From NCBI RefSeq assembly GCF_030814835.1, contig NZ_JAUSVS010000006.1, positions 186,001 through 250,000 of the forward strand: a DNA stretch of 64,000 nucleotides. The letters run 5' to 3'. Positions 52,011 to 60,286 of the stretch are shown here, in pieces. Position 1 is the first letter of the stretch; every line of letters starts with the position of its first letter. The translations under genes were made by a program, and so were the position numbers. The notes beneath the pieces are model-generated. The model did no database searches, was not told the origin of the DNA, and saw only the letters and a list, made by a program, of their open reading frames with translations. The DNA is from Caulobacter ginsengisoli (GTDB lineage Bacteria; Pseudomonadota; Alphaproteobacteria; Caulobacterales; Caulobacteraceae).

Positions 52011-52550
52011 CTAGCTCCCCAGCTGCCGGGGAAGCTCCAGCCGTCCGGTGTCATAGCCCAGCGCCTTGATGCGGGCGAGGGCCTGGGCCTTGGCGGCGGC
52101 GCTCATCACCGGCCGGCGCGACAGCAGCCAGACATAGTTGCCGCCGGGCGTGGCCATGATCGCCCACTGGCCGTCGCCCGAGCAGTCCAGCACCCAGTAT
52201 TCCTGCTTGGCCAGGCCGAAGAAGGTGACGGTGAACTTGGCGTTCTGGGCGCCGGGGACGAGGGCGGCGGTGGATTTGAACACCTTGGCCTCGCCGGTGG
52301 GGGCGCCGCGGTGGCAGGTCTGGACGATCTGATAGCGGCCGCCGGCGTTGGCGGTGAACTCGCTGGTCGGGGCCTGGCAGTCGCGCTGGTTGGAATTGGG
52401 CGTGCGGGCGATCTCATACCAGCGGCCGCTGTAGAAGCTGGCGGCGATGGGCTTGACCGGCTGCGGGGCCGACTTGGCCCAAGCAACAGAGGGGCCGACG
52501 GCGGGCGCGAACAGCAGGGCGGTCGCCAGCAGGGCGGAAACGATCTTCAT
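52011..52550 (-). CDS. lipocalin family protein
   Basis: The 179-residue product has a signal peptide (MKIVSALLATALLFAPAVG..., cleavage near WAKSAP) and a lipocalin (Blc-like) domain. The first structural motif G-x-W is in YSGRWYEIARTPNSNQRD, and the TFFGLAKQEYWVLDCSGDG segment and ALGYDTGRLELP end match bacterial lipocalins. There is no lipobox, so it is likely soluble in the periplasm. Two cysteines (RDCQAP, QTCHRG) may pair. It binds hydrophobic ligands by family analogy. Confidence 0.9.
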   Translation of the reverse strand: MKIVSALLATALLFAPAVGPSVAWAKSAPQPVKPIAASFYSGRWYEIARTPNSNQRDCQAPTSEFTANAGGRYQIVQTCHRGAPTGEAKVFKSTAALVPGAQNAKFTVTFFGLAKQEYWVLDCSGDGQWAIMATPGGNYVWLLSRRPVMSAAAKAQALARIKALGYDTGRLELPRQLGS

Positions 52551-52582
52551 GCGGGGGATTTTTACCGATTACGCGCCCAACG

Positions 52583-52611
52583 AAAAGCGCCCCGCAGTGA
52601 TGCGGGGCGCT
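52583..52611 (-). terminator. rho-independent terminator after the diiron protein gene
   Basis: On the minus strand an 11-base perfect stem (AGCGCCCCGCA / TGCGGGGCGCT, 4-base loop) is followed by TTTT. It lies 28 bases after the stop codon of the gene at 52639-53766. Confidence 0.9.
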
Positions 52612-52638
52612 TGCGGCCTCAGTGAGGCGTAGGCTGAG

Positions 52639-53766
52639 CTATTCGGCGGCGATGCTCACCGGCTTGTTGGCGCCGTCGCGGAAGTTGATGGTCTGCAGGT
52701 AGCGGATGCCCTCTTCGGCGATGTCGTCGCCGACCATCCGGTCGCCTTCGCCGCGCAGCTCTTCCAGGTCGACATACATGCCGTAGAAGGCCTTGGTGCG
52801 GTCGGTGATGATGCCGGCGTTGAGCAGGGTCTTGACCAGCACGCGGAAGATGTTGGTCTGCTCCTTCATGTTCTCGCGGCGCTGGTCGTCGGTCATGATC
52901 TGAGCGAACTCGGCGATGACCTTGTCCGGGTCCAGGCCGAAGGACTCATAGAGGTCCTTCTGCTGGGCCGGGCCGACCAGGTTGAACAGCACCGCCTGGA
53001 AGCAGTGGGCGGCCCAGTCCTCGATGACATTGTGCTCTTCGGCCGAGAGCTTGGGCACGGTGCGGTCGGCCCAGATCTTCCCGAACTTGTGGTGGAAGGC
53101 CTCGTCGGTCATCACCAGCTGCAGCAGCTTCTTGCCGAGCGGATCGTTGATCGAGTTGAACAGCGAGGCGAAGGCGCCCATGGCCAGGCCCTCGACCAGC
53201 ATCTGCATGCCGATGATCTTCTTGTAGACCTCCGGGGCGTGGATGATCTCGACCAGCAGGTTCTTCAGCGTGGGCCCACACTCGACGGGCCGGCCCCAGC
53301 GCGCCTTGATGTATTTGGCGAAGGCGGTGACGTGGCGGGCTTCTTCGCGGGTCTGGTTGGCGGCGTATTCCTGCGCGCCCTGGTCCTTCAGCACGTGGCA
53401 GAGGCTGGCCGACAGGTTCAGCGCGCCCTGCTCGCCGTGCAGGATCGAGGAGAAGATCCGCAGGGTGGACTCGTTGATGAAGCGGATGCGCTCCTTGGGG
53501 TCCGACAGGTGGTTGGAGACGTAGTCGGTCTGCAGGGCGACCACGAAGTCCTCGGGAACCAGCGGCTGGTTCTCCATGTCGAAGGGCTCGTCGAAGTCGA
53601 TGTAGTTCTTGTCGAGCGGATCCCAGAAGTGGTCGTGGGTGGCGCTGATGATCTTGTCGAACGCCGTCGAGCGGGCGTTGTAGCGGTCCAGCTCCAGCAT
53701 GGACTCGAAATCGTCCGGCGCCACGGCGTCGTACATGGCGTCCTTGGTGATGTTCTTGTCAGTCAC
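52639..53766 (-). CDS. ferritin-like diiron protein, possible oxygenase or RNR-R2-like
   Basis: The 375-residue product has a complete ferritin-like diiron ligand set: Glu112 (HGEQGAL), Glu142 and His145 (REEARHVTAFA), Glu192 (MLVEGLAMGA) and Glu222 with His225 (TDEAFHHKFG). This E, ExxH, E, ExxH pattern is shared by ribonucleotide reductase R2, AurF-type N-oxygenases and related oxidases. It is not a standard NrdB by sequence. A GTG start at 53766 has GGAGG 8 bases upstream. It has its own terminator, so it is probably a single-gene unit. The substrate is unknown. Confidence 0.88.
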   Translation of the reverse strand: MTDKNITKDAMYDAVAPDDFESMLELDRYNARSTAFDKIISATHDHFWDPLDKNYIDFDEPFDMENQPLVPEDFVVALQTDYVSNHLSDPKERIRFINESTLRIFSSILHGEQGALNLSASLCHVLKDQGAQEYAANQTREEARHVTAFAKYIKARWGRPVECGPTLKNLLVEIIHAPEVYKKIIGMQMLVEGLAMGAFASLFNSINDPLGKKLLQLVMTDEAFHHKFGKIWADRTVPKLSAEEHNVIEDWAAHCFQAVLFNLVGPAQQKDLYESFGLDPDKVIAEFAQIMTDDQRRENMKEQTNIFRVLVKTLLNAGIITDRTKAFYGMYVDLEELRGEGDRMVGDDIAEEGIRYLQTINFRDGANKPVSIAAE

Positions 53767-53818
53767 GCTGCGCTCCTCCGGCCTGGGTTTGCCGGGCCCC
53801 GGGCGGGCCTCTGGGCAA

Positions 53819-53835
53819 TGTGAACACTGTCCACA
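53819..53835. promoter_or_regulatory. possible operator palindrome upstream of the diiron gene
   Basis: TGTGAACACTGTCCACA is a 17-base dyad with one mismatched pair, centred about 60 bases upstream of the diiron gene start. It resembles CRP-family half-sites (TGTGA/TCACA) but spaced one base wider. No regulator is assigned. The rest of the 304-base gap 53767-54070 holds the family A copy 4 repeat and no gene. Confidence 0.35.
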
Positions 53836-53886
53836 TATATGGGTTAAGGGTCAATGAAAAAGGTGACGAGGGCGTCATTTTGACTT

Positions 53887-54065
53887 TCCTCACCCGGAGG
53901 GGGAGGGGGACCATGCGGAGCATGGTGGAAGGGGGTTTGAGCTACATCCAGGCGTCAGGATAGGGCGCGGCGGATCGGCTGAGATACGCTGGATCGAGGT
54001 GGATGTAGGGGTTGACCCCCTCCACCACCGCTTCGCGGCGGTCCCCCTCCCCCTCCGGGGGAGGA
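53887..54065. repeat. intergenic inverted repeat, family A copy 4
   Basis: Outer stem TCCTCACCCGG.../...CCGGGGGAGGA (one mismatch), left hairpin ACCATGC-GGA-GCATGGT, right hairpin CCGC-TTC-GCGG, inner stem with one extra A on the left, and a perfect nine-base inner pairing CTACATCCA/TGGATGTAG. The core shares CAGGCGTCAGGATAGG with copies 2 and 5. It lies between the diiron and ptsN genes, same strand. Confidence 0.9.
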
Positions 54066-54070
54066 TCAGC

Positions 54071-54535
54071 CTACGCCGCGGTCGACCGCGCTTCCCGCAC
54101 CAGCAGCGCATGGATGGCGTCCGCCGTCCGCGCCTGGCGCAGCTGCTGGCGCAGTTCCGGCTGGCGCAGGCGGCGGGAGACGCTGGCCAGGGCGCGCAGG
54201 TGTTCGGAGCCGCCGGTTTCGGGGGCCAGCAGGGCCAGCAGCAGGTCGACCGGCTGGTCGTCCACCGCCTCGAAGGCCGTGGGGGTGTCGAGCTTGACGA
54301 AGACGGCCTTCATGCCGCTCAGGCCCGGGATGCGGGCGTGCGGCACGGCGACGCCGTGGCCCAGGCCTGTCGAGCCCGCGGACTCCCGCTCGAGAAGCGC
54401 GTCCAGCACCACGGCCGCCTCCAGGCCGTAGCTGCGGGCGGCGACGTCGGCGATGACGCCCAGGATCTGTCGCTTGGAGCCGCCGCTGACATGCGGGGCT
54501 ATGGCGCGCAAATCCAACAAGTCACCGATCAGCAT
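54071..54535 (-). CDS. ptsN: nitrogen-regulatory PTS protein EIIA(Ntr)
   Basis: The 154-residue product is EIIA-Ntr, the terminal phosphoacceptor of the nitrogen PTS and a regulator of potassium, nitrogen and stringent responses. The active His lies in GLGHGVAVPHARIPGL. DDQPVDLLLALLAPE and HLRALASVSRRLR are further family signatures. It lies in the classic rpoN-hpf-ptsN order, on the same strand. Confidence 0.94.
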   Translation of the reverse strand: MLIGDLLDLRAIAPHVSGGSKRQILGVIADVAARSYGLEAAVVLDALLERESAGSTGLGHGVAVPHARIPGLSGMKAVFVKLDTPTAFEAVDDQPVDLLLALLAPETGGSEHLRALASVSRRLRQPELRQQLRQARTADAIHALLVREARSTAA

Positions 54536-54606
54536 ACTGGCATGCCTGCTCTATTAGAGGCCGGGGGGAGGAAGCGGTGGGGGGCGGGCCTGACGGCCCA
54601 CCTGCC

Positions 54607-55221
54607 CTAATTTCCGTTCGGCTTGTTCGTTCTCGAAGGGTCGATCCAGCCGATATGGCCGTCCGGGCGACGGTAGACCACGGACAACCCGCCGTGAGCG
54701 GCGTTCCTAAACACGATTGTCTGGGATTCGGTCAAGTCCATCTCCATAACCGCCATGGAAACAGTCATTGTTTTCAGATCCGCCTCGGATTCGGCGATGA
54801 TCATGCTCTGGGGCGGCTCGTGGTCGTGGTGGTCGTCGCCCCAGCTGTCGACGCCGTCGTCGACGTCATCGGCGCCGCGCAGCACATAGAAGGCGGCGGT
54901 CTCGGCCTGGCGGGCGCTGGACTGCTCGCTGTGGCTTTTGAGCCGTCGCTTGTAGCGGCGGATGCGCGTCTCGATCTTGGCGAGGGCGGCGCTGAAGGCC
55001 CCGTGGGCGTCGCCGCCCAGGCCGTGGCTCTGCAGCCTGGCGCCCGAATCCAGGGACAGGGCGCAATCGACCCGGAAGGAGTGACCCTCCCGCCCGACGG
55101 TCACGTCGGCGGAGCCGCCGCGATCGAAGTATTTGCCGATGCTGGTGGAAAGTTCGTCGGAAACCCGCGAACGCAGGGCCTCCCCGACGTCGACTTGCTT
55201 GCCGGAAACATGCACTTGCAT
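54607..55221 (-). CDS. hpf: ribosome hibernation promoting factor, long form
   Basis: The 204-residue product is a long-type HPF that drives 100S ribosome dimer formation in stationary phase. The N-terminal S30AE domain begins MQVHVSGKQVDVGEALRSRV and contains HGAFSAALAKIETRIRRYKR. After an acidic/His linker (DSWGDDHHDHEPP) the C-terminal dimerisation domain reads MDLTESQTIVFRNAAHGGLS and VVYRRPDGHIGWIDP. It lies between ptsN and exoD-rpoN. Confidence 0.94.
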   Translation of the reverse strand: MQVHVSGKQVDVGEALRSRVSDELSTSIGKYFDRGGSADVTVGREGHSFRVDCALSLDSGARLQSHGLGGDAHGAFSAALAKIETRIRRYKRRLKSHSEQSSARQAETAAFYVLRGADDVDDGVDSWGDDHHDHEPPQSMIIAESEADLKTMTVSMAVMEMDLTESQTIVFRNAAHGGLSVVYRRPDGHIGWIDPSRTNKPNGN

Positions 55222-55306
55222 GGCTAGACAACGCGCCTCCTGCGCCAAGGTGTCAAGAAAACCCGACCCACTGGGGATCGCAGTTTCGTGAACCCCCCCA
55301 ACAGTC

Positions 55307-55972
55307 CTAGAGGGGGGCCTGGACCCCACCCGAGACGATAGGCGAAAGGTGATGAAGAAGTGTCACCACCGCCCCCGCGCCCAGCATGAACAGCACCGCT
55401 GAGAGCAGGGTCAGGCCGATGGCGACGATCAGCAGCACGCCGTCGCGCTGCATCAGGGCTAGGCCATAGATCCCCACCGCGATGGCCGGGGCCATGTGGG
55501 CAAAGGGGATCGGGATCATCGAGACGATGGCCAGGATGGCGCAGACCAGGCCGATCAGCCGCTCGGCCGGTGGGTTGAAGAGGAAGGTCAGGCGGGGCCG
55601 CGAAAAGGCTTCCAGCCAGTCGAGGGCCGGCAGGGTGCGCTTGAGGGCCTTGCCGAAGCGGGGCTGGCTGATCCGGCGGTGGCGCACGAAGCGGGGCAGC
55701 CAGGGGGCCCGGGCGCCCAGCGCCGCCTGCGCGCCGATCAGCACCAGCGGCGCAGCCAGGATGACGCCCGATCCCGGCGGGGCGGGGAGCAGGTTGACCA
55801 GGGAGAACAGGGCCAGCAGGGCCCCGAACGCCCGCTCGCCCATGCGGGTGGTCAGTTCATGCACGGCGACCGAGTCGGCGCCCTCGTCGCGGATGTCACG
55901 CAGGGCCCGCGAGAGCCGGCGGCCGGGAGGATGGGGGGCGGCCGGGTCGGGGGCTTCGAGGACCAGGGTCAT
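55307..55972 (-). CDS. exoD: exopolysaccharide synthesis protein ExoD
   Basis: The 221-residue membrane protein matches the ExoD family, first seen in Sinorhizobium exopolysaccharide and alkali-tolerance mutants. The soluble start (LSRALRDIRDEGADSVAVHE, LTTRMGERAFGALLALFSL) is followed by about five helices, including RLIGLVCAILAIVSMIPIPF. In most alphaproteobacteria hpf directly follows rpoN; here exoD is interposed on the same strand with 31 bases to rpoN and 85 to hpf. The molecular role of ExoD is unknown. Confidence 0.9.
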   Translation of the reverse strand: MTLVLEAPDPAAPHPPGRRLSRALRDIRDEGADSVAVHELTTRMGERAFGALLALFSLVNLLPAPPGSGVILAAPLVLIGAQAALGARAPWLPRFVRHRRISQPRFGKALKRTLPALDWLEAFSRPRLTFLFNPPAERLIGLVCAILAIVSMIPIPFAHMAPAIAVGIYGLALMQRDGVLLIVAIGLTLLSAVLFMLGAGAVVTLLHHLSPIVSGGVQAPL

Positions 55973-56003
55973 AGGCGTTCAACGCACGCCGATGTGAAAA
56001 GGA

Positions 56004-57506
56004 TCACACCGAGGCGCGTAACATTCTCCGTCGCTCGACCGACGACGGAATCCGCATCGCCTCGCGGTATTTGGCGACGGTCCGGCGGGCGATATCGACC
56101 CCCGCTTCCTTGAGGATGTCGACGATATGGTCGTCGCTGTGCACCTCGGTCTCGCTGCGCTCGGCCTCGATCAGCTGCTTGATCTTGTGGCGCACGCTCT
56201 CGGCCGAATGGGCCTCGGCGCCGGCCGAGGTCGAGGCGATGGAGGAGGTGAAGAAGAACTTCATCTCATAGACCCCGCGCGGGGTGGCCAGGTATTTGTT
56301 CGAGGTCACCCGGCTGACGGTGGATTCGTGCATGCCGATGGCGTCGGCCACGGTCTTGAGGTTCAGCGGCCGCAGATGCTCGACGCCATAGGCCAGGAAG
56401 CCGTCCTGCTGGCGGACGATCTCGGAGGCGACTTTCAGGATGGTCTTGGCCCGCTGGTCCAGGCTCTTGACCAGCCAGTTGGCGGTGGCCAGGCAGTCGG
56501 AGACGAAGGTTTTTTCCTGGTCGGTGCGCGCCCCGCCGGCCACCCGGGCGTGATAGCGCTGGTCGACCAGCACCCGCGGCAGGGTGTCGGTGTTCAGCTC
56601 GACGAGCCACAGGCCGCCCAGGCCTTCACGGACGAAGACGTCGGGGACGACCGGGGCGCTGGGCTCGCCGCCGAAGGCCGCGCCCGGGCGGGGCGTCAGC
56701 GACTTCAGCTCGGCGATCATGTCGCGCAGGTCCTCGTCATCGACCCCGCAGGCGCGGCGCAAAGCATTCATGTCGCGGCGGGCCAGCAGTTCGAGATTGT
56801 CCAGCAGGGCGGCCATGGCGGGATCGAGCCGGTCGCGCTCCTTGAGCTGCAGGGCGAGGCATTCGCGCACGTCGCGGGCCAGGACGCCGGTCGGCTCGAA
56901 GCCGTGCAGGACGGTGAGCACGCCCTCGACGAAGCCGAGTTCGCAGCCCAGCCGCTCGGCGATCTCCCAGAGGTCGGCGCGCATGTAGCCGCCCTCGTCG
57001 GCGGCGTCGATCAGCTGGGCGGCCACGGCCCGCTCGGCGTCGTTGAGGCCGGCCACGGCCAGCTGGTCGTGCAGATGTTCGGACAGGGTCTTGGCGCGGG
57101 TGAGTCGGCCTTCCAGGTCGTCCTCGCCGCCCTCGAAGCTGCCGCCCTTGCCGGCCTTGGACCAGTCGACCGCCCCGCCGGCCTGCTGGGCGCCCAAATC
57201 GCCATCGCCGGTGGCCCGTTCGCCGGGCGAGGCGTCGCCCTCGCCGCCGTCGAACTCGGCCGCCGCCACGCTGTCGGGGGCGTTGTCGACGCTCCAGTCA
57301 TCGGTGGACTCGGCCTTGACGGCCTCGGCCTCCGGCTCGGCGTCGCGTTCGTCTTTCTGGAGCAGCGGATTGCGCTCGATCTCGGCCTCGACATAGGCCT
57401 CGAGCTCGATGTTCGACAGCTGCAGCAGCTTGATCGCCTGCTGCAGCTGCGGCGTGATGACCAGGCTCTGGCCTTGCCGAAGCTCAAGTCTGGGTCCCAA
57501 CGCCAA
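56004..57506 (-). CDS. rpoN: RNA polymerase sigma-54 factor RpoN
   Basis: The product of about 500 residues is sigma-54. Region I is glutamine-rich (LGPRLELRQGQSLVITPQ, LQQAIKLLQLSNIELEAYV), region II is acidic (about residues 50-140), and region III has the core-binding domain, the helix-turn-helix (LKTVADAIGMHESTVSRVT) and the RpoN box ARRTVAKYRE near the C terminus. A TTG at 57506 gives the family N terminus (M)ALGPRLELRQ and has GGAGAGGG 8 bases upstream; ATG 57551 would add 15 residues without a ribosome site. In Caulobacter sigma-54 drives flagellar and stalk genes. Confidence 0.95.
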   Translation of the reverse strand: MALGPRLELRQGQSLVITPQLQQAIKLLQLSNIELEAYVEAEIERNPLLQKDERDAEPEAEAVKAESTDDWSVDNAPDSVAAAEFDGGEGDASPGERATGDGDLGAQQAGGAVDWSKAGKGGSFEGGEDDLEGRLTRAKTLSEHLHDQLAVAGLNDAERAVAAQLIDAADEGGYMRADLWEIAERLGCELGFVEGVLTVLHGFEPTGVLARDVRECLALQLKERDRLDPAMAALLDNLELLARRDMNALRRACGVDDEDLRDMIAELKSLTPRPGAAFGGEPSAPVVPDVFVREGLGGLWLVELNTDTLPRVLVDQRYHARVAGGARTDQEKTFVSDCLATANWLVKSLDQRAKTILKVASEIVRQQDGFLAYGVEHLRPLNLKTVADAIGMHESTVSRVTSNKYLATPRGVYEMKFFFTSSIASTSAGAEAHSAESVRHKIKQLIEAERSETEVHSDDHIVDILKEAGVDIARRTVAKYREAMRIPSSVERRRMLRASV

Positions 57507-57647
57507 GGTCCACGCCCTCTCCGAATGCTCGAAGGGCCATCTGACGCGCATTGGGTTAACGGAGGGCTGACAGGCCCTGCAAGATCGGGGCCGGTCTTGC
57601 CGGCTGATGGCGGACGACGCTAGTTTCTGTCAGTAGGGGTGTCTCCA

Positions 57648-58148
57648 ATGAAGCCGCCAGAACCGACCCCAGGTCTGCCCGAGAGGGTGGACGGCTCGGC
57701 TTCCAATGGTCCGCATAAGGTCCGTTGGCAGCGAAGCATCCCCTCAAGGCTGTGGCTCGACATCCCTGTCGTCCTGCTCCTCGGCGCTGCATACGCCTAC
57801 CAATATTTGAGCGTCGGGGATGTGCGCAGAGGCGCCATCGCCGGCGTCATCGGAGCCCTACTTGGCGTGGTTTTGGTGGTCACCGGTATGGTCCTAAATC
57901 ACCTGCTGAGCAAAGGCGGTGAACGCGGGCGGGCGTTCATCCTCGAAGCCAGGAATCGTCTGGTTCGATTCCTGGCGGGCCTGGCTTTGGGTGTCCTCGC
58001 CTTCCTGGGGCTGCACTGGCTGCTGATCGGAACCGAGACGCCGTCCAGCCTGGGCGGCCAGCTGCTGTTCGCGGCGGTCCTCGTCGGCGGCGGCTTTGGG
58101 TTAGCCTTCTTCGACCTGATCGGATCGCGGCGGCGGCCCCGCCCCTGA
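57648..58148 (+). CDS. membrane protein of unknown function
   Basis: The 166-residue product has a soluble proline-rich N terminus and four hydrophobic helices (LWLDIPVVLLLGAAYAYQYL, AGVIGALLGVVLVVTGMVL, FLAGLALGVLAFLGLHWLLI, LLFAAVLVGGGFGLAFFDLI). ATG 57648 has AGGGG 9 bases upstream. I recognise no family. It lies on the opposite strand between rpoN and lptB, which are neighbours in most alphaproteobacteria, and its stop codon runs into a family A repeat. Both facts suggest a later insertion. Codon use at its 5' end is slightly less GC-rich than the flanks. Confidence 0.75.
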   Translation: MKPPEPTPGLPERVDGSASNGPHKVRWQRSIPSRLWLDIPVVLLLGAAYAYQYLSVGDVRRGAIAGVIGALLGVVLVVTGMVLNHLLSKGGERGRAFILEARNRLVRFLAGLALGVLAFLGLHWLLIGTETPSSLGGQLLFAAVLVGGGFGLAFFDLIGSRRRPRP

Positions 58149-58329
58149 ATCCTCCCCCGGAGGGGGAGGGGGACCATGCGGAGCATGGTGGAGGGGGTCT
58201 GACGCTACATCCAGGCGTCAGGATTGGGCGCAGCCGATAAGCCGCGTTCCCGCGTGCAGAAGTGGTTGTAGTTTCAACCCCCTCCACCACCCCTTCGGGG
58301 CGGTCCCCCTCCCCCTCCGGGGGAGGATT
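58148..58329. repeat. intergenic inverted repeat, family A copy 5
   Basis: Outer stem AATCCTCCCCCGG/CCGGGGGAGGATT is perfect; left hairpin ACCATGC-GGA-GCATGGT; right hairpin CCCC-TTC-GGGG; inner stem GGTGGAGGGGGT/ACCCCCTCCACC. The core is almost the same as that of copy 2, so these two are the closest pair. It fills the convergent gap between the unknown membrane protein gene and lptB. Confidence 0.9.
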
Positions 58330-58338
58330 TGAAGGAAG

Positions 58339-59091
58339 CTAGTACCGGTCGCCCAGATAGACCCGCCGCACTTCCGGGTTGTCCGTAATCTCCTTCGGCG
58401 CGCCCTCGAACAGCACTTCGCCGCCGGCGATGATCGAGGCGCGGTCGATGATCTCCAGGGTCTCGCGGACATTGTGGTCGGTGATCAGGATGCCGATGCC
58501 GCGGCCCTTGAGGTAGGCGATGACGTCGCGGATGTCCTGGATGGCCAGGGGGTCGATGCCGGCGAAGGGCTCGTCCAGCAGCATGAAGCTGGGCTCGCTG
58601 GCCAGGGCCCGGGCGATTTCCACCCGCCGCCGCTCGCCGCCCGACAGCGAGATGGCCGGGGCGGCCCGCAGATGAGCGATGTGCAGCTCTTCCAGCAGGG
58701 CGGTGACGGTGTCGCGGGCCTTGTCGCGGTTCTTCTCGCGCAGCTCGACCACGGCCAGGACGTTCTGCTCGACCGTCATGCCGCGGAAGATCGAGGCTTC
58801 CTGCGGCAGATAGCCGACCCCCATCCGGGCCCGCTGGAACATCGGCAGGGCGGTGATGTCGGCGCCGTCCAGGCTGATCCTGCCGTAGTCGGCCGGGATC
58901 AGGCCGGTGATCATGTAGAAGCAGGTGGTCTTGCCCGCCCCGTTGGGGCCCAGCAGGCCGGCCACCTCGCCGCGCTTGAGGCGCAGGGAGACATTCTTGA
59001 CGACATGGCGGTCGCCAAAGGCCTTGCCGATCCGCTCGACCACAAGGCCTTCGTCAGCCAGAACCGGTTTGTCGGTTACCGCCGCGTCCAT
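58339..59091 (-). CDS. lptB: LPS export ABC transporter ATP-binding protein LptB
   Basis: The 250-residue product is the ATPase of the LptB2FGC complex that moves lipopolysaccharide from the inner membrane. Walker A GPNGAGKTTCF, the Q-loop region VGYLPQEASIFRGM, the signature LSGGERRRVEIARAL, Walker B FMLLDEPFAGIDP and the switch His in ITDHNVRETL are all present. It is the last gene of lptC-lptA-lptB. Confidence 0.97.
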   Translation of the reverse strand: MDAAVTDKPVLADEGLVVERIGKAFGDRHVVKNVSLRLKRGEVAGLLGPNGAGKTTCFYMITGLIPADYGRISLDGADITALPMFQRARMGVGYLPQEASIFRGMTVEQNVLAVVELREKNRDKARDTVTALLEELHIAHLRAAPAISLSGGERRRVEIARALASEPSFMLLDEPFAGIDPLAIQDIRDVIAYLKGRGIGILITDHNVRETLEIIDRASIIAGGEVLFEGAPKEITDNPEVRRVYLGDRY

Positions 59092-59094
59092 CGG

Positions 59095-59628
59095 TCAGGG
59101 CTTCTTGGCGGCGGGCTTGTCGGACGGATAGAAGACGCCGCGCACCCGGCCGCCATTGGCGCGGCCCGCCGACTGCAGCTGGGTCTCGCCGGTCTTGGTG
59201 TTGATCACCGCCTTGTCGGCGCGGACCACGTTCTTGCCCTGCACGATGATGACCCCGCCCGTCAGGGTGATGATCTCGCTGCCGGCGTCATAGACGGCGT
59301 GGTCGGCCTTCACGTTGCGGTCGGCGGTGACGTAATAGACGTTGCCGTCGGCGACCAGCCGGTCGGCCTGGGCGCAGTCGCCCTTGACGCCATAGACCTT
59401 CATGGAGTCGGAGCGCAGGCGGGTGCGGCCCTGCAGGGCTTCGACATTGCCCTTCCATTCCGAGATGCAGGTGGCGTTGTCGACCACCGAGGAGTCGGCG
59501 GACAGGTCGATGGGCGAGCGGGTGTCGAGCTGGGCCAGGGCAAGGGTCGGGGCGAGCAGGCCCGCCGCCAGAATAGCCAGGCTCAGTCGGTTGCGCGCGC
59601 CGGTCATGCTGAGTCTCTTGGTGGTCAT
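59095..59628 (-). CDS. lptA: LPS transport periplasmic protein LptA
   Basis: The 177-residue product bridges LPS across the periplasm. It has an export signal (LSLAILAAGLLAPTLALA) and the OstA-like beta-jellyroll pattern: PIDLSADSSVVDNATCISEW, GNVEALQGRTRLRSDSMKVY, NVKADHAVYDAGSEIITLTG. It ends four bases before lptB, and begins ten bases after lptC. Caulobacter-type LPS assembly is essential except in special lipid-A-less mutants. Confidence 0.92.
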   Translation of the reverse strand: MTTKRLSMTGARNRLSLAILAAGLLAPTLALAQLDTRSPIDLSADSSVVDNATCISEWKGNVEALQGRTRLRSDSMKVYGVKGDCAQADRLVADGNVYYVTADRNVKADHAVYDAGSEIITLTGGVIIVQGKNVVRADKAVINTKTGETQLQSAGRANGGRVRGVFYPSDKPAAKKP

Positions 59629-59638
59629 CGGGTTCCTA

Positions 59639-60265
59639 CTACTTCGTATTCATCCGGGCGCGAACCCTGCCTTTGAATTCGAGCTTCTTGCTCTTTTGGT
59701 CGACATTGTATGACTGGGCGCTGAACTGGCCCATGGGCCCGTCGCCGGTGATGCCCGACTGGCCGACCACCTTGCCGGTCCGCGTATCGACCACCGCCCG
59801 CTCGCTGTTCACCCGCCGGCCGCTGCCGTCGTCGATCCGCACATCGCCGATCAGGGTCAGGATGCGCTTGACCTCGTCATATTCGCCGCGCCTGGCGGCC
59901 AGCCGGGCCGGGGTCGGGGTCTCGCCGCCGATGGTCAGGTTGGGCTCGCTGAGGATGACCAGGTTGAGGTTCTTCTCGTCGCGCATGGCGTCGCGGGCGC
60001 CGATCTGGAAGCTGCGGCCGTCCTTGACCCGGCCCATGAAGCGGGCGTTGACCAGCCGGATGGCGGTGGAGGCGGCCTTGAGGTCGGGTTTGGCGCTCTT
60101 GACCCCGCTCAGCACCACCATGGCCACCAGGAAGGCGGCGATCAGCCCCATGGCCAGCGGCAGGGCCCAGCGCAGGGCCTTGATCAGGGCCGAACGCCGG
60201 CGCCACCGGCCCATGGCGGGGCCGATGCGGCGGGGCTCGAAACCATGGGCGGCGGCGTGGGTCAT
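59639..60265 (-). CDS. lptC: LPS export system protein LptC
   Basis: The 208-residue product is a single-pass inner-membrane protein that passes LPS from LptFG to LptA. One N-terminal helix (ALPLAMGLIAAFLVAMVVLS) is followed by a periplasmic LptC domain (LNLVILSEPNLTIGGETPTP, KRILTLIGDVRIDDGSGRRV, SYNVDQKSKKLEFKGRVRAR). It is the first gene of the lptCAB run and lies 21 bases after the RNase D-like gene, so all four may be one transcript. Confidence 0.92.
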   Translation of the reverse strand: MTHAAAHGFEPRRIGPAMGRWRRRSALIKALRWALPLAMGLIAAFLVAMVVLSGVKSAKPDLKAASTAIRLVNARFMGRVKDGRSFQIGARDAMRDEKNLNLVILSEPNLTIGGETPTPARLAARRGEYDEVKRILTLIGDVRIDDGSGRRVNSERAVVDTRTGKVVGQSGITGDGPMGQFSAQSYNVDQKSKKLEFKGRVRARMNTK

Positions 60266-60286
60266 GTGGGGGCTATATAGGTCGGC

